From positions 62,001-126,000 of the forward strand of contig NZ_BHGL01000006.1 in NCBI RefSeq assembly GCF_003864975.1: a stretch of DNA of 64,000 bases. Reading direction: 5' to 3'. Of the stretch, positions 24,512 through 34,017 are shown one piece after another. The notes below the pieces were generated by a model. It saw only the letters and a list, made by a program, of their open reading frames with translations. It did no database searches and was not told the DNA's origin. The position numbers were made by a program, and so were the translations under genes. The stretch's first letter is position 1; each line of letters starts with the position of its first letter. This stretch comes from Sulfuriferula thiophila (GTDB lineage Bacteria > Pseudomonadota > Gammaproteobacteria > Burkholderiales > Sulfuriferulaceae).

Positions 24512-26215
24512 TTAATCATCGAACTGATTGCTGATGCGCATGGCTTCGGCCACTGTGGTTTTGCCGGCGACTACCAGGTTGATAGCATGGCGGCGCAAGG
24601 TATTGCCTGCCATCTGCTGTTCGGCAGCGCGTAAAAACACGGCGGGATCGGCCTGGCTGGCGGCTTCGGCTACGGCATTGGTGATTTCCAGCATTTCATA
24701 CACGCCTATGCGTCCACTATAGCCGGTTTGATTGCACTGCGAGCAGCCTTTGCCGTGTTGATAGGTCTGGCTGTCGACGCTGGCGCCTAGCTCGGATTTG
24801 AGCCAGGTGTGTTCGGCGGGTGTCGGTGTGTACGGCTCGTTGCAGCTGTCGCAGATGATGCGCACCAGCCGCTGCGCCAATACCGCCTGTATCGAAGTGG
24901 CGACCATGTAGCGCGGCACGCCCATGTCCATCAGGCGGATGGGGGTGCTGGCGGCATCGTTGGTGTGCAGGGTGGAGAGCACCAGGTGGCCGGTCATTGC
25001 GGCGCGCATGCCGATCTGTGCGGTTTCCTGATCGCGCATCTCGCCGACCAGCACCACGTCGGGATCCTGACGCAATGCGGCGCGCAGCACGCGGGCAAAG
25101 CTGAGATCGATTTTGTCGTTGACCTGCACCTGGTTAATGCCGGGCAGGCGGTATTCCACCGGGTCTTCTACGGTGATGAGTTTGAGCTCGGGGCTGTTGA
25201 GTTCGGACAGTGCGCCGTACAGGGTAGTGGTTTTGCCGCTACCGGTCGGGCCGGTTACCAGAATAAGACCATTCGGTCGTTTCAGGATGGCGCGGAAGCG
25301 TGCCAGCATCGCCGGTGGCATGCCGATGGCGTTGAGATTGAGGGTGTTGCCGCTCTGGTTGAGCAGGCGCATGACCACTGATTCGCCGTATTGGGTAGGC
25401 ATGGTGGAGATACGCACGTCGATGGATTGCTGTTTGACCTTGATGGCGAAGCGGCCGTCCTGCGGCAGGCGTTTTTCGGAAATATCCAGCCCGGAGATGA
25501 GCTTGAGGCGCAATGCCAGTGCTGGTGCGATCTTGATGTCGGCACGGGTTTGCAGGTTGAGCACACCGTCAATGCGGAAACGAATCTGTAGCGCATCTTC
25601 CTGAGGTTCGATGTGAATATCCGAAGCATGCACCTGGGTAGCGTCGTCAAACACCGATTGCAGCAGCTTGACGACAGGGGCATCTTCGCTGCCGGAACCG
25701 GTGCCCAGTCCGGAAAAGTCGACTACGCTGTCGCCCAGATCCTGCTCCAGTTCGCGGGCGAGATCGGTGATTTCGCCAGTCTTGCGGTAGATCCGGTCTA
25801 TGGTTTGCAATAAGGCATTTTCATTGACGACGGCCAGGTCTATGGTTTTTTTGACGACACGCGCAATTTCGTCATACACGTAAAGGTCTGTTGGGTCGGT
25901 CATGCCGATGAGTACGCTGTCGCCGCGGTCTTCCAGTACCACTGCGCGGAAGCGCCGTGCCTGCATTTCCGGCAACAGGCGCGTGGTTTCGGGTTTGATG
26001 CTGTAATTTTTGAGCTGGATAAACGGGATGTTGAGTTGCTTGGCAATCGCATCGGCGATCTGGTCTTCGGTGATGAAGCCGTTTTCGACTAAAAACCGGC
26101 CAAGTTTGCGCCCGCTCTTCTTCTGTTCTTCCAGTGCTAACTGCAGCTGGGTTTCAGATAGCAGCTTTTGTTGAACGAGTAATTCCCCAAGGCGGATTTT
26201 TTCTGGGCGGGCCAT
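24512..26215 (-). CDS. mshE: MSHA extension ATPase MshE
   Basis: Cytoplasmic hexameric ATPase that powers pilus extension. The protein has 567 residues. Seen: an N-terminal MshEN domain with two c-di-GMP-binding-type motifs, RLGELLVQQKLLSETQLQLA from residue 8 and KLGRFLVENGFITEDQIADA from residue 37; Walker A GPTGSGKT at 322-329; Walker B-region VGEMRD near 390 (Met instead of the usual Ile); His box LSTLHTND; and the zinc-binding CDSC...CSQC pair. It is the first gene of the minus-strand pilus operon and diverges from an EAL/GGDEF gene, so c-di-GMP control of extension is likely. Confidence 0.95.
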   Translation of the reverse strand: MARPEKIRLGELLVQQKLLSETQLQLALEEQKKSGRKLGRFLVENGFITEDQIADAIAKQLNIPFIQLKNYSIKPETTRLLPEMQARRFRAVVLEDRGDSVLIGMTDPTDLYVYDEIARVVKKTIDLAVVNENALLQTIDRIYRKTGEITDLARELEQDLGDSVVDFSGLGTGSGSEDAPVVKLLQSVFDDATQVHASDIHIEPQEDALQIRFRIDGVLNLQTRADIKIAPALALRLKLISGLDISEKRLPQDGRFAIKVKQQSIDVRISTMPTQYGESVVMRLLNQSGNTLNLNAIGMPPAMLARFRAILKRPNGLILVTGPTGSGKTTTLYGALSELNSPELKLITVEDPVEYRLPGINQVQVNDKIDLSFARVLRAALRQDPDVVLVGEMRDQETAQIGMRAAMTGHLVLSTLHTNDAASTPIRLMDMGVPRYMVATSIQAVLAQRLVRIICDSCNEPYTPTPAEHTWLKSELGASVDSQTYQHGKGCSQCNQTGYSGRIGVYEMLEITNAVAEAASQADPAVFLRAAEQQMAGNTLRRHAINLVVAGKTTVAEAMRISNQFDD

Positions 26216-26346
26216 GCACGATCCTTAAGCATAATTTGTCTTTGTACAATATCTTAACGCGAATTCATTGGGAGTGGGCGCTTGTCGTCAATTTGTCATG
26301 TTGCTGGTGTATTTTGACAAGCTAGGAAAATCAGGTGGAAATTCTC

Positions 26347-28134
26347 ATGAAGCTACGCGAAGAGTTATTAGATATTCTGAACCGGCGGGCACTGTATCCG
26401 CTGTTTCAACCCATTATGGATTTGCATCATGGCACAGTGATTGGCTACGAGGGGCTGATTCGAGGTCCGGCAGAGAGTGAATTGCATCTGCCCCAGGCCC
26501 TGTTTCAGGCGGCTGAGCATACCGATTTGCTGGTGCGTCTGGAAATGCTGTGCATTTATACAGTGATGACGCAATTTATTCAGTCGGATTTGCCGGGCAG
26601 GCTGTTTGTCAATATCAGTCCCTTTGCGCTGCTGGCGGGCGCGCTGTCTGATCCATTGTTAACTGATTTAATTGGCGAGCACAGCGTGCTGACGGGGCGA
26701 GTGGTGTTTGAAATCACCGAAGGTTCGCCGCAAATGGACAATGCATCGGTGGTCGCCGGGCTGATGACCTTGCGCGAGCGCGGTTTTCAGATTGCGCTGG
26801 ATGATCTGGGTGAGGGTTTTTCCAGCTTGCGGCTTTGGTCGGATGTGCGTCCGGATTTTGTGAAAATGGACAAGCATTTTGTTACCGGTATTGATAAAGA
26901 CCCGGTGAAGTTGCAGTTTGTGCGCTCAATCAAGCAAATCGCGGAAAAAAGTAACGCCATTATTATCGCTGAGGGTATAGAACACCGGGCTGAATTGCTG
27001 ATTTTGAAAGAAATGGGTATTTGCCTGGGGCAGGGTTATTTTATCGGTCGTCCGGTAATGCAGCCCGAGCGGGTGCCCAGTGCGGCAGCGCAGGCCTGCC
27101 TGGATGGCGCGCTGGTCAGTGCGAATCCCTGGTCGAAGATGGTGTTGCAGCGCGGGCGCCAGGCCCGGTTATTGCTGACTGAGGTGCCGACGGTGACAGT
27201 GACGACTGCCAGCGAAGATGCGCTGAAAGTATTGCTGGCTAATCCTGAGCTGAACGTGTTGCCGGTGCTGGATGGCAAAGTGCCGGTTGGTTTGCTGAAT
27301 CGGACCCTGGTGGATAAATTTTCCCATGGTTATGTGCGTGATTTGTACAGCCGCAAGCCATGCACGTTTTTTATGGAGCAGAATCCGCTGATCGTGGATG
27401 TGACCATGTCAGTCGTGGCATTAAGCCAGTTGGTGCTGATGCAGGGGCAGAAACGCTTTGCCGATGGTTTTATTCTGGTGCGGGATGGTGCTTATGCCGG
27501 CGTCGGATCGAACTTTGCATTGATGCAGGAGATGACCAAGCTGCAGATTCAGGAGGCGCGTTACGCCAATCCGCTGACAATGTTGCCGGGTAACGTGCCT
27601 ATTAATGAACAGATAGAGTTACTGCTGGGTAATGGGCAGATTTTCTGCGCATGTTATGTCGATCTGGACTGGTTCAAGCCGTTTAATGATGTGTTCGGTT
27701 ATGGGCGTGGTGATGAGCTGATCAAGCTGACTGCCAATGTGCTGGTGAATCATGCGGACAAGGATATTGATTTTGTCGGCCATATCGGCGGTGATGATTT
27801 CTTTGTGCTGTTTCAGAGCACAGATTGGGAGCAGCGTTGTCAGGCTATTTTGCAGGCATTCGACAGCGCTGTGCAATCTTATCTGCAACAGGAAAATCTG
27901 GGTGACGGTTTTTACGTGGCAGAGGACAGGCGTGGCAACCGCGCGGAATACAGTTTCCCAACCTTGTCTATTGGCGCTGTGCCGGTGGGTCGCAATCAAT
28001 TCCGTGAGTGCCATGAAATTGCAGCAGCCGCCACGGAAGTGAAAAAAGGCGCGAAAAAAATATCGGGTTCCAGCTTGTATGTCGAGCGCCGTACGGCTTC
28101 GTTGCAGCAAACCAGGGTGCTGGCAGCGGCTTGA
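26347..28134 (+). CDS. EAL-CBS-GGDEF cyclic-di-GMP signalling protein
   Basis: Soluble 595-residue protein with an N-terminal EAL domain, a CBS-like pair and a C-terminal GGDEF domain. EAL residues look intact: E35 (EGL variant), NISP, FEITE, DD at 152-153 (DDLGEGFSSL), KMDKHF, AEGIE and LGQGYFIGRP. The GGDEF domain has DLDWFKPFND and GGDDF at 481-485, so cyclase activity is possible. The position of the inhibitory RxxD site reads KDID. A GTG at 26335 is in frame, but AGGTGG at 26333-26338 is spaced for the ATG at 26347. No signal or membrane segments. It is divergent from mshE and is the obvious local source or sink of the ligand for MshE. Confidence 0.93.
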   Translation: MKLREELLDILNRRALYPLFQPIMDLHHGTVIGYEGLIRGPAESELHLPQALFQAAEHTDLLVRLEMLCIYTVMTQFIQSDLPGRLFVNISPFALLAGALSDPLLTDLIGEHSVLTGRVVFEITEGSPQMDNASVVAGLMTLRERGFQIALDDLGEGFSSLRLWSDVRPDFVKMDKHFVTGIDKDPVKLQFVRSIKQIAEKSNAIIIAEGIEHRAELLILKEMGICLGQGYFIGRPVMQPERVPSAAAQACLDGALVSANPWSKMVLQRGRQARLLLTEVPTVTVTTASEDALKVLLANPELNVLPVLDGKVPVGLLNRTLVDKFSHGYVRDLYSRKPCTFFMEQNPLIVDVTMSVVALSQLVLMQGQKRFADGFILVRDGAYAGVGSNFALMQEMTKLQIQEARYANPLTMLPGNVPINEQIELLLGNGQIFCACYVDLDWFKPFNDVFGYGRGDELIKLTANVLVNHADKDIDFVGHIGGDDFFVLFQSTDWEQRCQAILQAFDSAVQSYLQQENLGDGFYVAEDRRGNRAEYSFPTLSIGAVPVGRNQFRECHEIAAAATEVKKGAKKISGSSLYVERRTASLQQTRVLAAA

Positions 28135-28206
28135 GCAAGTATGAAAACGCCGGCAGTTGTTTAAAGATAGTAGCAAGTTGAGCATAACGCTTGCTATTAT
28201 CTACGC

Positions 28207-28959
28207 ATGAGTAATCAGCTACGTATCGCCAGTTATAACATCCATAAGGGATTTTCCCACTTTAATCAGCGCATGGTGATCCATGATCTGCGCGAACGCT
28301 TGCGTGCACTGAACTCGGATATCGTGTTTCTGCAGGAGGTGCAGGGCAGTCATCTGGGGCATGAGCAACGCTGGAAGCACTGGCCGGTTGCGCCTCAGTA
28401 CGAGTTTCTGGCGGATGAAGTGTGGACAGATTTTGCTTATGGCAAAAATGCAGTGTATGACGATGGGCATCACGGCAATGCGATATTGTCGCGTTATCCG
28501 ATAGTGCGCTGGGAAAACCTGGATATTTCGGCGCATGCCTTTGAGTCGCGAGGATTGCTGCATGCGGTGATTGCTGTGCCGGATATTGAGCATGAGGTGC
28601 ATGCGTTCTGTGTGCATCTGGCATTGTTTGAGCGTAGTCGTAAACAGCAGTTGGCTATGTTGCGGCGGCGCGTGCTGGAGGCGGTTCCGCAAGAGGCGCC
28701 GTTGATTATTGCCGGTGATTTTAACGATTGGCGTGGTCATGCTGGTCGGGAATTTGCGCGGGATCTGGGTTTGGTTGAGGTTTTTGTAGCTATGCATGGC
28801 AAGCCGGCCAGAAGCTTCCCTGCACGTATGCCGCTGTTGTCGCTGGACAGAATTTATGTGCGTGGCTGGCAAGTACATCATGCAGAGGTCAAGCACGGGA
28901 TTGACGACTGGCATCGCTCGGATCATGCCGTGCTGCTGGCAACGGTGGGCGTGTTGTGA
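28207..28959 (+). CDS. ybhP: Endonuclease/exonuclease/phosphatase family protein, YbhP-like
   Basis: A 250-residue member of the metal-dependent EEP hydrolase fold. Seen: RIASYNIHKGFSHFN at the start, FLQEVQ (metal-binding Glu), HGNAILSRYPI, VHLALFERSR, AGDFNDWRGH, and a C-terminal SDHAVLLATV with the catalytic Asp-His. Its stop overlaps the start of the cardiolipin synthase gene (ATGA). The same pair, ybhP followed by clsB, is found in E. coli, so a role connected with phospholipids is plausible, but the substrate is unknown. Confidence 0.88.
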   Translation: MSNQLRIASYNIHKGFSHFNQRMVIHDLRERLRALNSDIVFLQEVQGSHLGHEQRWKHWPVAPQYEFLADEVWTDFAYGKNAVYDDGHHGNAILSRYPIVRWENLDISAHAFESRGLLHAVIAVPDIEHEVHAFCVHLALFERSRKQQLAMLRRRVLEAVPQEAPLIIAGDFNDWRGHAGREFARDLGLVEVFVAMHGKPARSFPARMPLLSLDRIYVRGWQVHHAEVKHGIDDWHRSDHAVLLATVGVL

Positions 28960-30116
28960 TGAATGGTCTGCTTTCCGGGAATCAGGTTGATTTGCTGGAA
29001 AGTGGTACTTCGTATTTCCCTGCGCTGGTAGAAGCAATCAATGCCGCGCAGTTCGATATTGATTTGCATACTTATATCTTCGCCAGCGATGCAACGGGTG
29101 CGATGATAGCGGCAGCTTTGTCGCAAGCAGCACAACGCGGCGTACGGGTGCGGGTGCTGGTGGATGGGTTTGGTTCGCGCGGTTTGTCGCCTCAGCTGAT
29201 TGGCGGCATGCAAGACGCGGGCGTGGAGTGGCTGGTGTTTCGGCCTGATGACAGCTTGCTGGTGATGCGCCGTCACCGTTTACGGCGTTTACACCGCAAA
29301 GTGGTGCTGGTTGATGCGAAAATTGCTTTTGTCGGCGGTATCAATATTATTGATGATATGGATACGCCGGGGCAGACTCCACCGCGTTTTGATTATGCCG
29401 CGCGCGTGCAAGGGCCGATATTGGTCAGGATAATTCAGGATGTGCAGCGGCTATGGTCGTTGGTGCTGTGGACGCAAAGTAAGACTGCATGGCGAGCTAA
29501 TAAGCGGATTGCTGTGCAAACTCAGGTGGCTGGACAGGATAGCGTAGCATTTGTGGTGCGCGATAACTTCCGGCACCGGCGCGACATTGAGCAGGCATAT
29601 ATGGCGGCTATTACCGGTGCGCGCAGTCATATACTGATTGCCAATGCCTATTTTTTGCCGGGCATGCGCTTTCGCCGGGCGTTGATTGAGGCAGCGGCGC
29701 GCGGGGTGAAGGTGACGCTGCTGTTGCAAGGCAGGGTGGAATACCGTCTGGTGCATTATGCATCGCGCGCGCTGTATGCTCAGTTGCTGGAGGGCGGGGT
29801 GGAGATTTGCGAGTATCACAAGAGCTTTTTGCATGCCAAAGTGGCCGTGATTGATGAGCTGTGGGCTACGGTTGGGTCGAGCAATATCGACCCGTTCAGC
29901 TTGTTGCTGGCGCGTGAGGCCAATCTGGTGGTGGAAAGCGGCGATTTTGCACGTGCATTGCAGCAGAGTTTGCAGGTGGCGATGCAGGACGGAGGGACGC
30001 TGGTGCAGCCGGATGGTTGGCGCCGGAGAGCGTGGTATCGGCGTATTTTACCGAACCTGGCATTGGGTCTGGTGCGCATGTTAAAAGGGTTGGTGGGTTA
30101 TGGCAGGGAGTGGTGA
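28956..30116 (+). CDS. clsB: Cardiolipin synthase B
   Basis: Phospholipase D-family enzyme that makes cardiolipin. The protein has 386 residues with no N-terminal membrane helices, as in ClsB. Seen: two HKD motifs, H113-K115-D120 (HRKVVLVDAKIAFVGG) and H293-K295-D300 (HAKVAVIDELWATVGSSNID), and the start NQVDLLESGTSYFPALVEAI typical of ClsB. It overlaps the preceding ybhP-like gene by 4 bp. The downstream gap of 150 bp belongs to the rpsB promoter and leader. Confidence 0.92.
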   Translation: MMNGLLSGNQVDLLESGTSYFPALVEAINAAQFDIDLHTYIFASDATGAMIAAALSQAAQRGVRVRVLVDGFGSRGLSPQLIGGMQDAGVEWLVFRPDDSLLVMRRHRLRRLHRKVVLVDAKIAFVGGINIIDDMDTPGQTPPRFDYAARVQGPILVRIIQDVQRLWSLVLWTQSKTAWRANKRIAVQTQVAGQDSVAFVVRDNFRHRRDIEQAYMAAITGARSHILIANAYFLPGMRFRRALIEAAARGVKVTLLLQGRVEYRLVHYASRALYAQLLEGGVEICEYHKSFLHAKVAVIDELWATVGSSNIDPFSLLLAREANLVVESGDFARALQQSLQVAMQDGGTLVQPDGWRRRAWYRRILPNLALGLVRMLKGLVGYGREW

Positions 30117-30121
30117 CTGCG

Positions 30122-30151
30122 TTGCTCCGCACAGGGTTATTGTGTTATAAT
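30122..30151 (+). promoter_or_regulatory. Promoter for rpsB
   Basis: TTGCTC (30122-30127), 18-bp spacer, TATAAT (30146-30151) preceded by TGT, an extended -10. It lies about 115 bp before the rpsB start, leaving a long structured leader. Confidence 0.7.
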
Positions 30152-30190
30152 TTTGAGCTTGTTATTTAATGTTAAATAGCAAAATACGCA

Positions 30191-30240
30191 CAACTGTCTA
30201 TGCTTAGGGTGTTCTCAATGAGAATGTTGGGCGACAGTTG
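30191..30240 (+). promoter_or_regulatory. Structured rpsB leader (probable S2 autoregulatory element)
   Basis: CAACTGTC (30191-30198) pairs perfectly with GACAGTTG (30233-30240). Inside, TTCTC (30212-30216) pairs with GAGAA (30220-30224), leaving conserved-looking single-stranded flanks. In E. coli the rpsB leader mediates repression by S2, and a similar two-tier hairpin is expected here. The hairpin ends about 26 nt before the start codon. Confidence 0.55.
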
Positions 30241-30266
30241 GAGGCTTAACCCTAAAGGAAATTATC

Positions 30267-31013
30267 ATGTCTATTACTATGCGTCAAATGCTGGAAGCCG
30301 GTGTTCACTTCGGTCACCAAACCCGTTTCTGGAACCCGAAAATGGCACCGTACATTTTCGGTCATCGCAACAAGATTCACATTGTCAACCTGGAAAAAAG
30401 CTTGCCTATGTTCCAGGACGCATTGAAGTTCGTGCGTAAACTGTCTTCTAATAAAGGTACTGTATTGTTTGTTGGTACCAAGCGTTCTGCACGTGAAATC
30501 GTCCGTGAAGAAGCTGAGCGTGCTGGCATGCCTTATGTGGATAACCGTTGGTTGGGTGGTATGTTGACCAACTTCAAAACCGTTAAATTGTCCATTAAGC
30601 GTTTGAAAGATCTGGAAGTGCTGTTGGGTGACGAAAGCGCTAAGATCCCTAAAAAAGAAGCGCTGGTATTGCAGCGTGAATTGGATAAATTAAATCGTAG
30701 CCTGGGTGGTATCAAGGATATGGTTGCATTGCCTGATGCGATTTTCGTAATCGACGTTGGTTACCAAAAAGGCGCTGTGGTAGAAGCTAACACACTGGGT
30801 ATTCCAGTGATTGGTGTGGTTGATACCAATAACAGCCCTGCTGGCGTGAATTTCATTGTGCCAGGTAACGATGACTCCAGCCGTGCAATTCGTTTGTATG
30901 CACGTGGTGTTGCCGATGCTGTGCTGGAAGCGCGTAACCAGTCCATTAACGAGATTTTAGGTGAAGGCGAAGAATTCGTTGAGGTTGCTGACGAAGCGGC
31001 TGCAGCGCAATAA
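30267..31013 (+). CDS. rpsB: 30S ribosomal protein S2
   Basis: Component of the 30S subunit. The protein has 248 residues, the usual length. Seen: [26 protein letters not shown] start, a central RLKDLE coiled-coil insert, and [21 protein letters not shown] with [19 protein letters not shown] near the C-terminus. It is preceded by AAAGGAAATTATC and a structured leader. It is followed by tsf across a terminator-like hairpin, as in many bacteria. Confidence 0.98.
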   Translation: MSITMRQMLEAGVHFGHQTRFWNPKMAPYIFGHRNKIHIVNLEKSLPMFQDALKFVRKLSSNKGTVLFVGTKRSAREIVREEAERAGMPYVDNRWLGGMLTNFKTVKLSIKRLKDLEVLLGDESAKIPKKEALVLQRELDKLNRSLGGIKDMVALPDAIFVIDVGYQKGAVVEANTLGIPVIGVVDTNNSPAGVNFIVPGNDDSSRAIRLYARGVADAVLEARNQSINEILGEGEEFVEVADEAAAAQ

Positions 31014-31031
31014 TCACCAAAACGTTTAACG

Positions 31032-31056
31032 AAAAGGGGCTTTCGCCCCTTTTTTT
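31032..31056 (+). terminator. Attenuating terminator between rpsB and tsf
   Basis: AAAAGGGGC (31032-31040) pairs with GCCCCTTTT around a TTTC loop, followed by further Ts to 31056. It lies 18 bp after rpsB and 35 bp before tsf. The operon arrangement suggests partial termination that lowers tsf relative to rpsB. Confidence 0.8.
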
Positions 31057-31091
31057 GTAAATTTTGTATCGATTCAATTAAGGAGCAAGGC

Positions 31092-31964
31092 ATGGCTGAA
31101 ATTACAGCAGGTATGGTTAAAGAGTTGCGTGAACGCACTGGCTTGGGCATGATGGAATGCAAAAAAGCATTGACTGAAACCAGCGGCGATATGTCAGCGG
31201 CAGAAGACTTGTTGCGTATCAAGAGTGGCGCTAAAGCGAGTAAAGCGGCTGCGCGTGGCGGTTCAGAGGGCGTGATCGGCGCGTTTATCAGCGCCGATGG
31301 CAAAACTGGCGCGCTGGTAGAAGTGAACTGCGAAACCGATTTCGTGGGCAAGAACGAAGATTTCCTGGCTTTCTCCAAAGCTGTAGCGCAATTGGCGGCA
31401 GAGCATAACTGCACAGATATTGCTGCATTGTCGGCAATGGCCATGACTGGCGGTACGGTAGAAGAGGTGCGCCAGGCATTGATCATGAAGCTGGGTGAAA
31501 ACCTGACTATCCGTCGCGTAGCTTATTATTCGACAGCGGGTCGCTTGGTAACTTACCTGCATGGTTCGAAGATCGGCGTTATGGTTGATCTGGATGGCGA
31601 AGAAGCATTGGGTAAAGATCTGGCGATGCACATTGCTGCAAGCAAGCCGGTGTGTGTGTCCAAAGACCAGGTTGCATCTGACCTGATTGAGAAAGAGCGC
31701 GAGATTTACACCGCTCAAGCTGCTGAATCAGGCAAGCCTGCTGATATCGTGGCTAAAATGGTAGAAGGCCGTGTAGCTAAATACCTTGCAGAAGTAACAT
31801 TGCTGGGTCAGCCGTTTGTGAAGAACCCTGATCAAACGGTAGAGAAATTACTGGCTGAGAAAAAAGCCAAAGTGAATGGCTTCACCATGTTTGTTGTCGG
31901 TGAAGGCATCGAGAAGAAAGTGGTTGATTACGCCGCTGAAGTGGCTGCTGCTGCGAAGGTGTAA
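31092..31964 (+). CDS. tsf: Elongation factor Ts
   Basis: Nucleotide-exchange factor for EF-Tu. The protein has 290 residues. Seen: N-terminal UBA-like domain [25 protein letters not shown], the EF-Tu-contacting [14 protein letters not shown], and C-terminal [29 protein letters not shown] at 31080-31084 precedes the ATG. It is followed closely by pyrH, frr and uppS in the standard order. Confidence 0.98.
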   Translation: MAEITAGMVKELRERTGLGMMECKKALTETSGDMSAAEDLLRIKSGAKASKAAARGGSEGVIGAFISADGKTGALVEVNCETDFVGKNEDFLAFSKAVAQLAAEHNCTDIAALSAMAMTGGTVEEVRQALIMKLGENLTIRRVAYYSTAGRLVTYLHGSKIGVMVDLDGEEALGKDLAMHIAASKPVCVSKDQVASDLIEKEREIYTAQAAESGKPADIVAKMVEGRVAKYLAEVTLLGQPFVKNPDQTVEKLLAEKKAKVNGFTMFVVGEGIEKKVVDYAAEVAAAAKV

Positions 31965-31966
31965 GC

Positions 31967-32683
31967 ATGAGTGCGCCAGTGTATAAGCGTATATTGCTCA
32001 AGCTCTCCGGCGAAGCGTTGATGGGGGAAGATAGTTACGGTATTAACCGTGACACCATCACCCGCATCGTCAAGGAAGTTAAATCCGTAGTGGATATGGG
32101 GGTGCAAGTCGCCGTCGTTATCGGTGGCGGTAATATCTTCCGTGGCGTTGCGCCCGCTGCAGCGGGTATGGATCGCGCAACTGCCGATTATATGGGGATG
32201 CTGGCAACAGTAATGAATGCACTGGCGTTGCAGGACGCCTTCCGTGTTAATGGTGTAGTGAGTCGCGTACAATCGGCGTTAAATATTGAACAGGTTGCCG
32301 AGCCTTATATACGTGGCAAAGCCATACGCTATCTGGAAGAGGGGCGTGTGGTGATATTCGGTGCGGGAACGGGTAATCCGTTCTTTACCACCGATACCGC
32401 TGCAGCTTTGCGTGGCATGGAAATGAACGCTGATATTGTTATCAAGGCCACCAAGGTGGATGGCGTATATACTGATGACCCGAATAAGAATGCAAGTGCT
32501 ACGCGTTATCAGCGCCTGAGCTTCGATGAAGCGATACAGAAGAACCTGAAAGTAATGGATGCAACCGCGTTTACGTTGTGCCGGGATCAAAAAATGCCGC
32601 TGGCAGTATTGAGTATTTTCAAGACCGGCGCTTTGGCGCGCTTTGTTGCGGGTGAAGACGAAGGTACGATAGTACATTGTTAA
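31967..32683 (+). CDS. pyrH: Uridylate kinase
   Basis: Phosphorylates UMP to UDP; an amino-acid-kinase fold enzyme of 238 residues. Seen: [14 protein letters not shown] near the start (phosphate-binding), [10 protein letters not shown], and [18 protein letters not shown], plus [16 protein letters not shown] in the nucleotide-binding region. It begins 2 bp after the tsf stop and is followed by frr after 12 bp. Confidence 0.98.
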   Translation: MSAPVYKRILLKLSGEALMGEDSYGINRDTITRIVKEVKSVVDMGVQVAVVIGGGNIFRGVAPAAAGMDRATADYMGMLATVMNALALQDAFRVNGVVSRVQSALNIEQVAEPYIRGKAIRYLEEGRVVIFGAGTGNPFFTTDTAAALRGMEMNADIVIKATKVDGVYTDDPNKNASATRYQRLSFDEAIQKNLKVMDATAFTLCRDQKMPLAVLSIFKTGALARFVAGEDEGTIVHC

Positions 32684-32695
32684 GAGGAATATTGC

Positions 32696-33253
32696 ATGAT
32701 TGCTGATGTCAAGAACACCGCTGAACAAAAAATGACCAAAAGCTTGGAATCGCTCAGAATCGATTTAGGCAAAGTACGTACCGGGCGTGCACATCCGGGC
32801 ATACTGGATCACGTTATGGTCGATTATTATGGAAACCCGACGGCTATCAACCAGGTGGCTAACGTCACGCTGATGGATGCGCGTACGATTGCTGTGCAGC
32901 CATTCGAATCCAAGATGGTGAGTGCAATTGAGAAGGCTATTCGTGATGCTGATCTGGGATTGAATCCAGCCAGCCAGGGTGCAGTAATACGCGTGCCTAT
33001 GCCTGCACTGACTGAAGAGCGTCGCCGGGATATGATCAAACTGGTTAAAACCGAGGGTGAAGCAGCCAAGGTTGCTGTACGTAATGTGCGCCGCGATGCT
33101 AATGATCAGCTGAAACGATTACTTAAAGACAAGGCTATTAGTGAAGACGATGAACGTCGCGCGCAAGATGAAGTGCAAAAGCTGACCGACAAATTCATCG
33201 CTGAAGTGGATAAAGCGCTGGTCGCTAAAGAAGCCGATTTGATGGCGGTTTAA
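32696..33253 (+). CDS. frr: Ribosome recycling factor
   Basis: Splits post-termination ribosomes together with EF-G. The protein has 185 residues with the family pattern [27 protein letters not shown] and C-terminal [29 protein letters not shown] is placed before the ATG. uppS starts 2 bp after its stop, so the two are probably coupled. Confidence 0.98.
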   Translation: MIADVKNTAEQKMTKSLESLRIDLGKVRTGRAHPGILDHVMVDYYGNPTAINQVANVTLMDARTIAVQPFESKMVSAIEKAIRDADLGLNPASQGAVIRVPMPALTEERRRDMIKLVKTEGEAAKVAVRNVRRDANDQLKRLLKDKAISEDDERRAQDEVQKLTDKFIAEVDKALVAKEADLMAV

Positions 33254-33255
33254 GC

Positions 33256-34017
33256 GTGAGTATTTTCAGTAGCTCGACGCAAGCCATTCCAGAATCAGTG
33301 GATGTCCCGCGTCACATTGCCATCATTATGGATGGTAATGGGCGCTGGGCAAAGAAGCGTTTTATGCCACGTGTAGCTGGCCATAAACGCGGCGTGGAAA
33401 TGGTGCGGGAAGTCATTAAGGCGTGCGCTTCCCGTGGCGTCAAGTATCTGACTTTGTTTGCGTTCAGTTCCGAGAACTGGCGGCGCCCTGAAGAAGAGGT
33501 GTCGTTACTGATGGATTTGTTCCGCTATGCGCTGGAACACGAAGTCACGAAGCTGCATAAAAATCAGGTGCGTCTCAAGGTGGTGGGCGACTTGTCCCGC
33601 TTCGAACCCCGGCTGATACAACTCATACATGAATCTGAGCGCATGACAGCAGGTAATGGTGGGCTGACCTTAACAATCGCAGCCAATTATGGCGGTCGCT
33701 GGGATGTGTTGCAGGCGGTTACCAAGTTGTTGGCGCATCAACCTGAACTGGCTGGCCAGCCGCTGGCAGAGCATCATCTTGAACCCCATTTATCAATGCA
33801 CTATGCGCCGGAGCCGGATCTGTTTATCCGTACCGGTGGTGAACAGCGCATCAGCAATTTTCTCCTGTGGCAGTTAGCCTACTCCGAGCTTTATTTCACA
33901 CCAACCTTGTGGCCTGATTTTGGCGCGGCCGAACTGGATCAGGCGATAGCCTCATTCCAGCAACGCGAGCGCCGTTTCGGACGTACGAGTGAACAACTTA
34001 AACAACATGCTCCTTAA
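33256..34017 (+). CDS. uppS: Undecaprenyl diphosphate synthase
   Basis: Makes the C55 lipid carrier for peptidoglycan and O-antigen. The protein has 253 residues with the catalytic Asp at 26 in [16 protein letters not shown], plus [11 protein letters not shown] and the C-terminal [20 protein letters not shown]. It starts with GTG at 33256, immediately after frr. The downstream cdsA start lies inside its last codons. Confidence 0.97.
   Translation: MSIFSSSTQAIPESVDVPRHIAIIMDGNGRWAKKRFMPRVAGHKRGVEMVREVIKACASRGVKYLTLFAFSSENWRRPEEEVSLLMDLFRYALEHEVTKLHKNQVRLKVVGDLSRFEPRLIQLIHESERMTAGNGGLTLTIAANYGGRWDVLQAVTKLLAHQPELAGQPLAEHHLEPHLSMHYAPEPDLFIRTGGEQRISNFLLWQLAYSELYFTPTLWPDFGAAELDQAIASFQQRERRFGRTSEQLKQHAP

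Noticed and set aside
28219-29037. 272-codon open frame opposite the YbhP-like gene
   Set aside because: The plus-strand frame has clear EEP motifs, and the minus frame spans the junction of two real genes.
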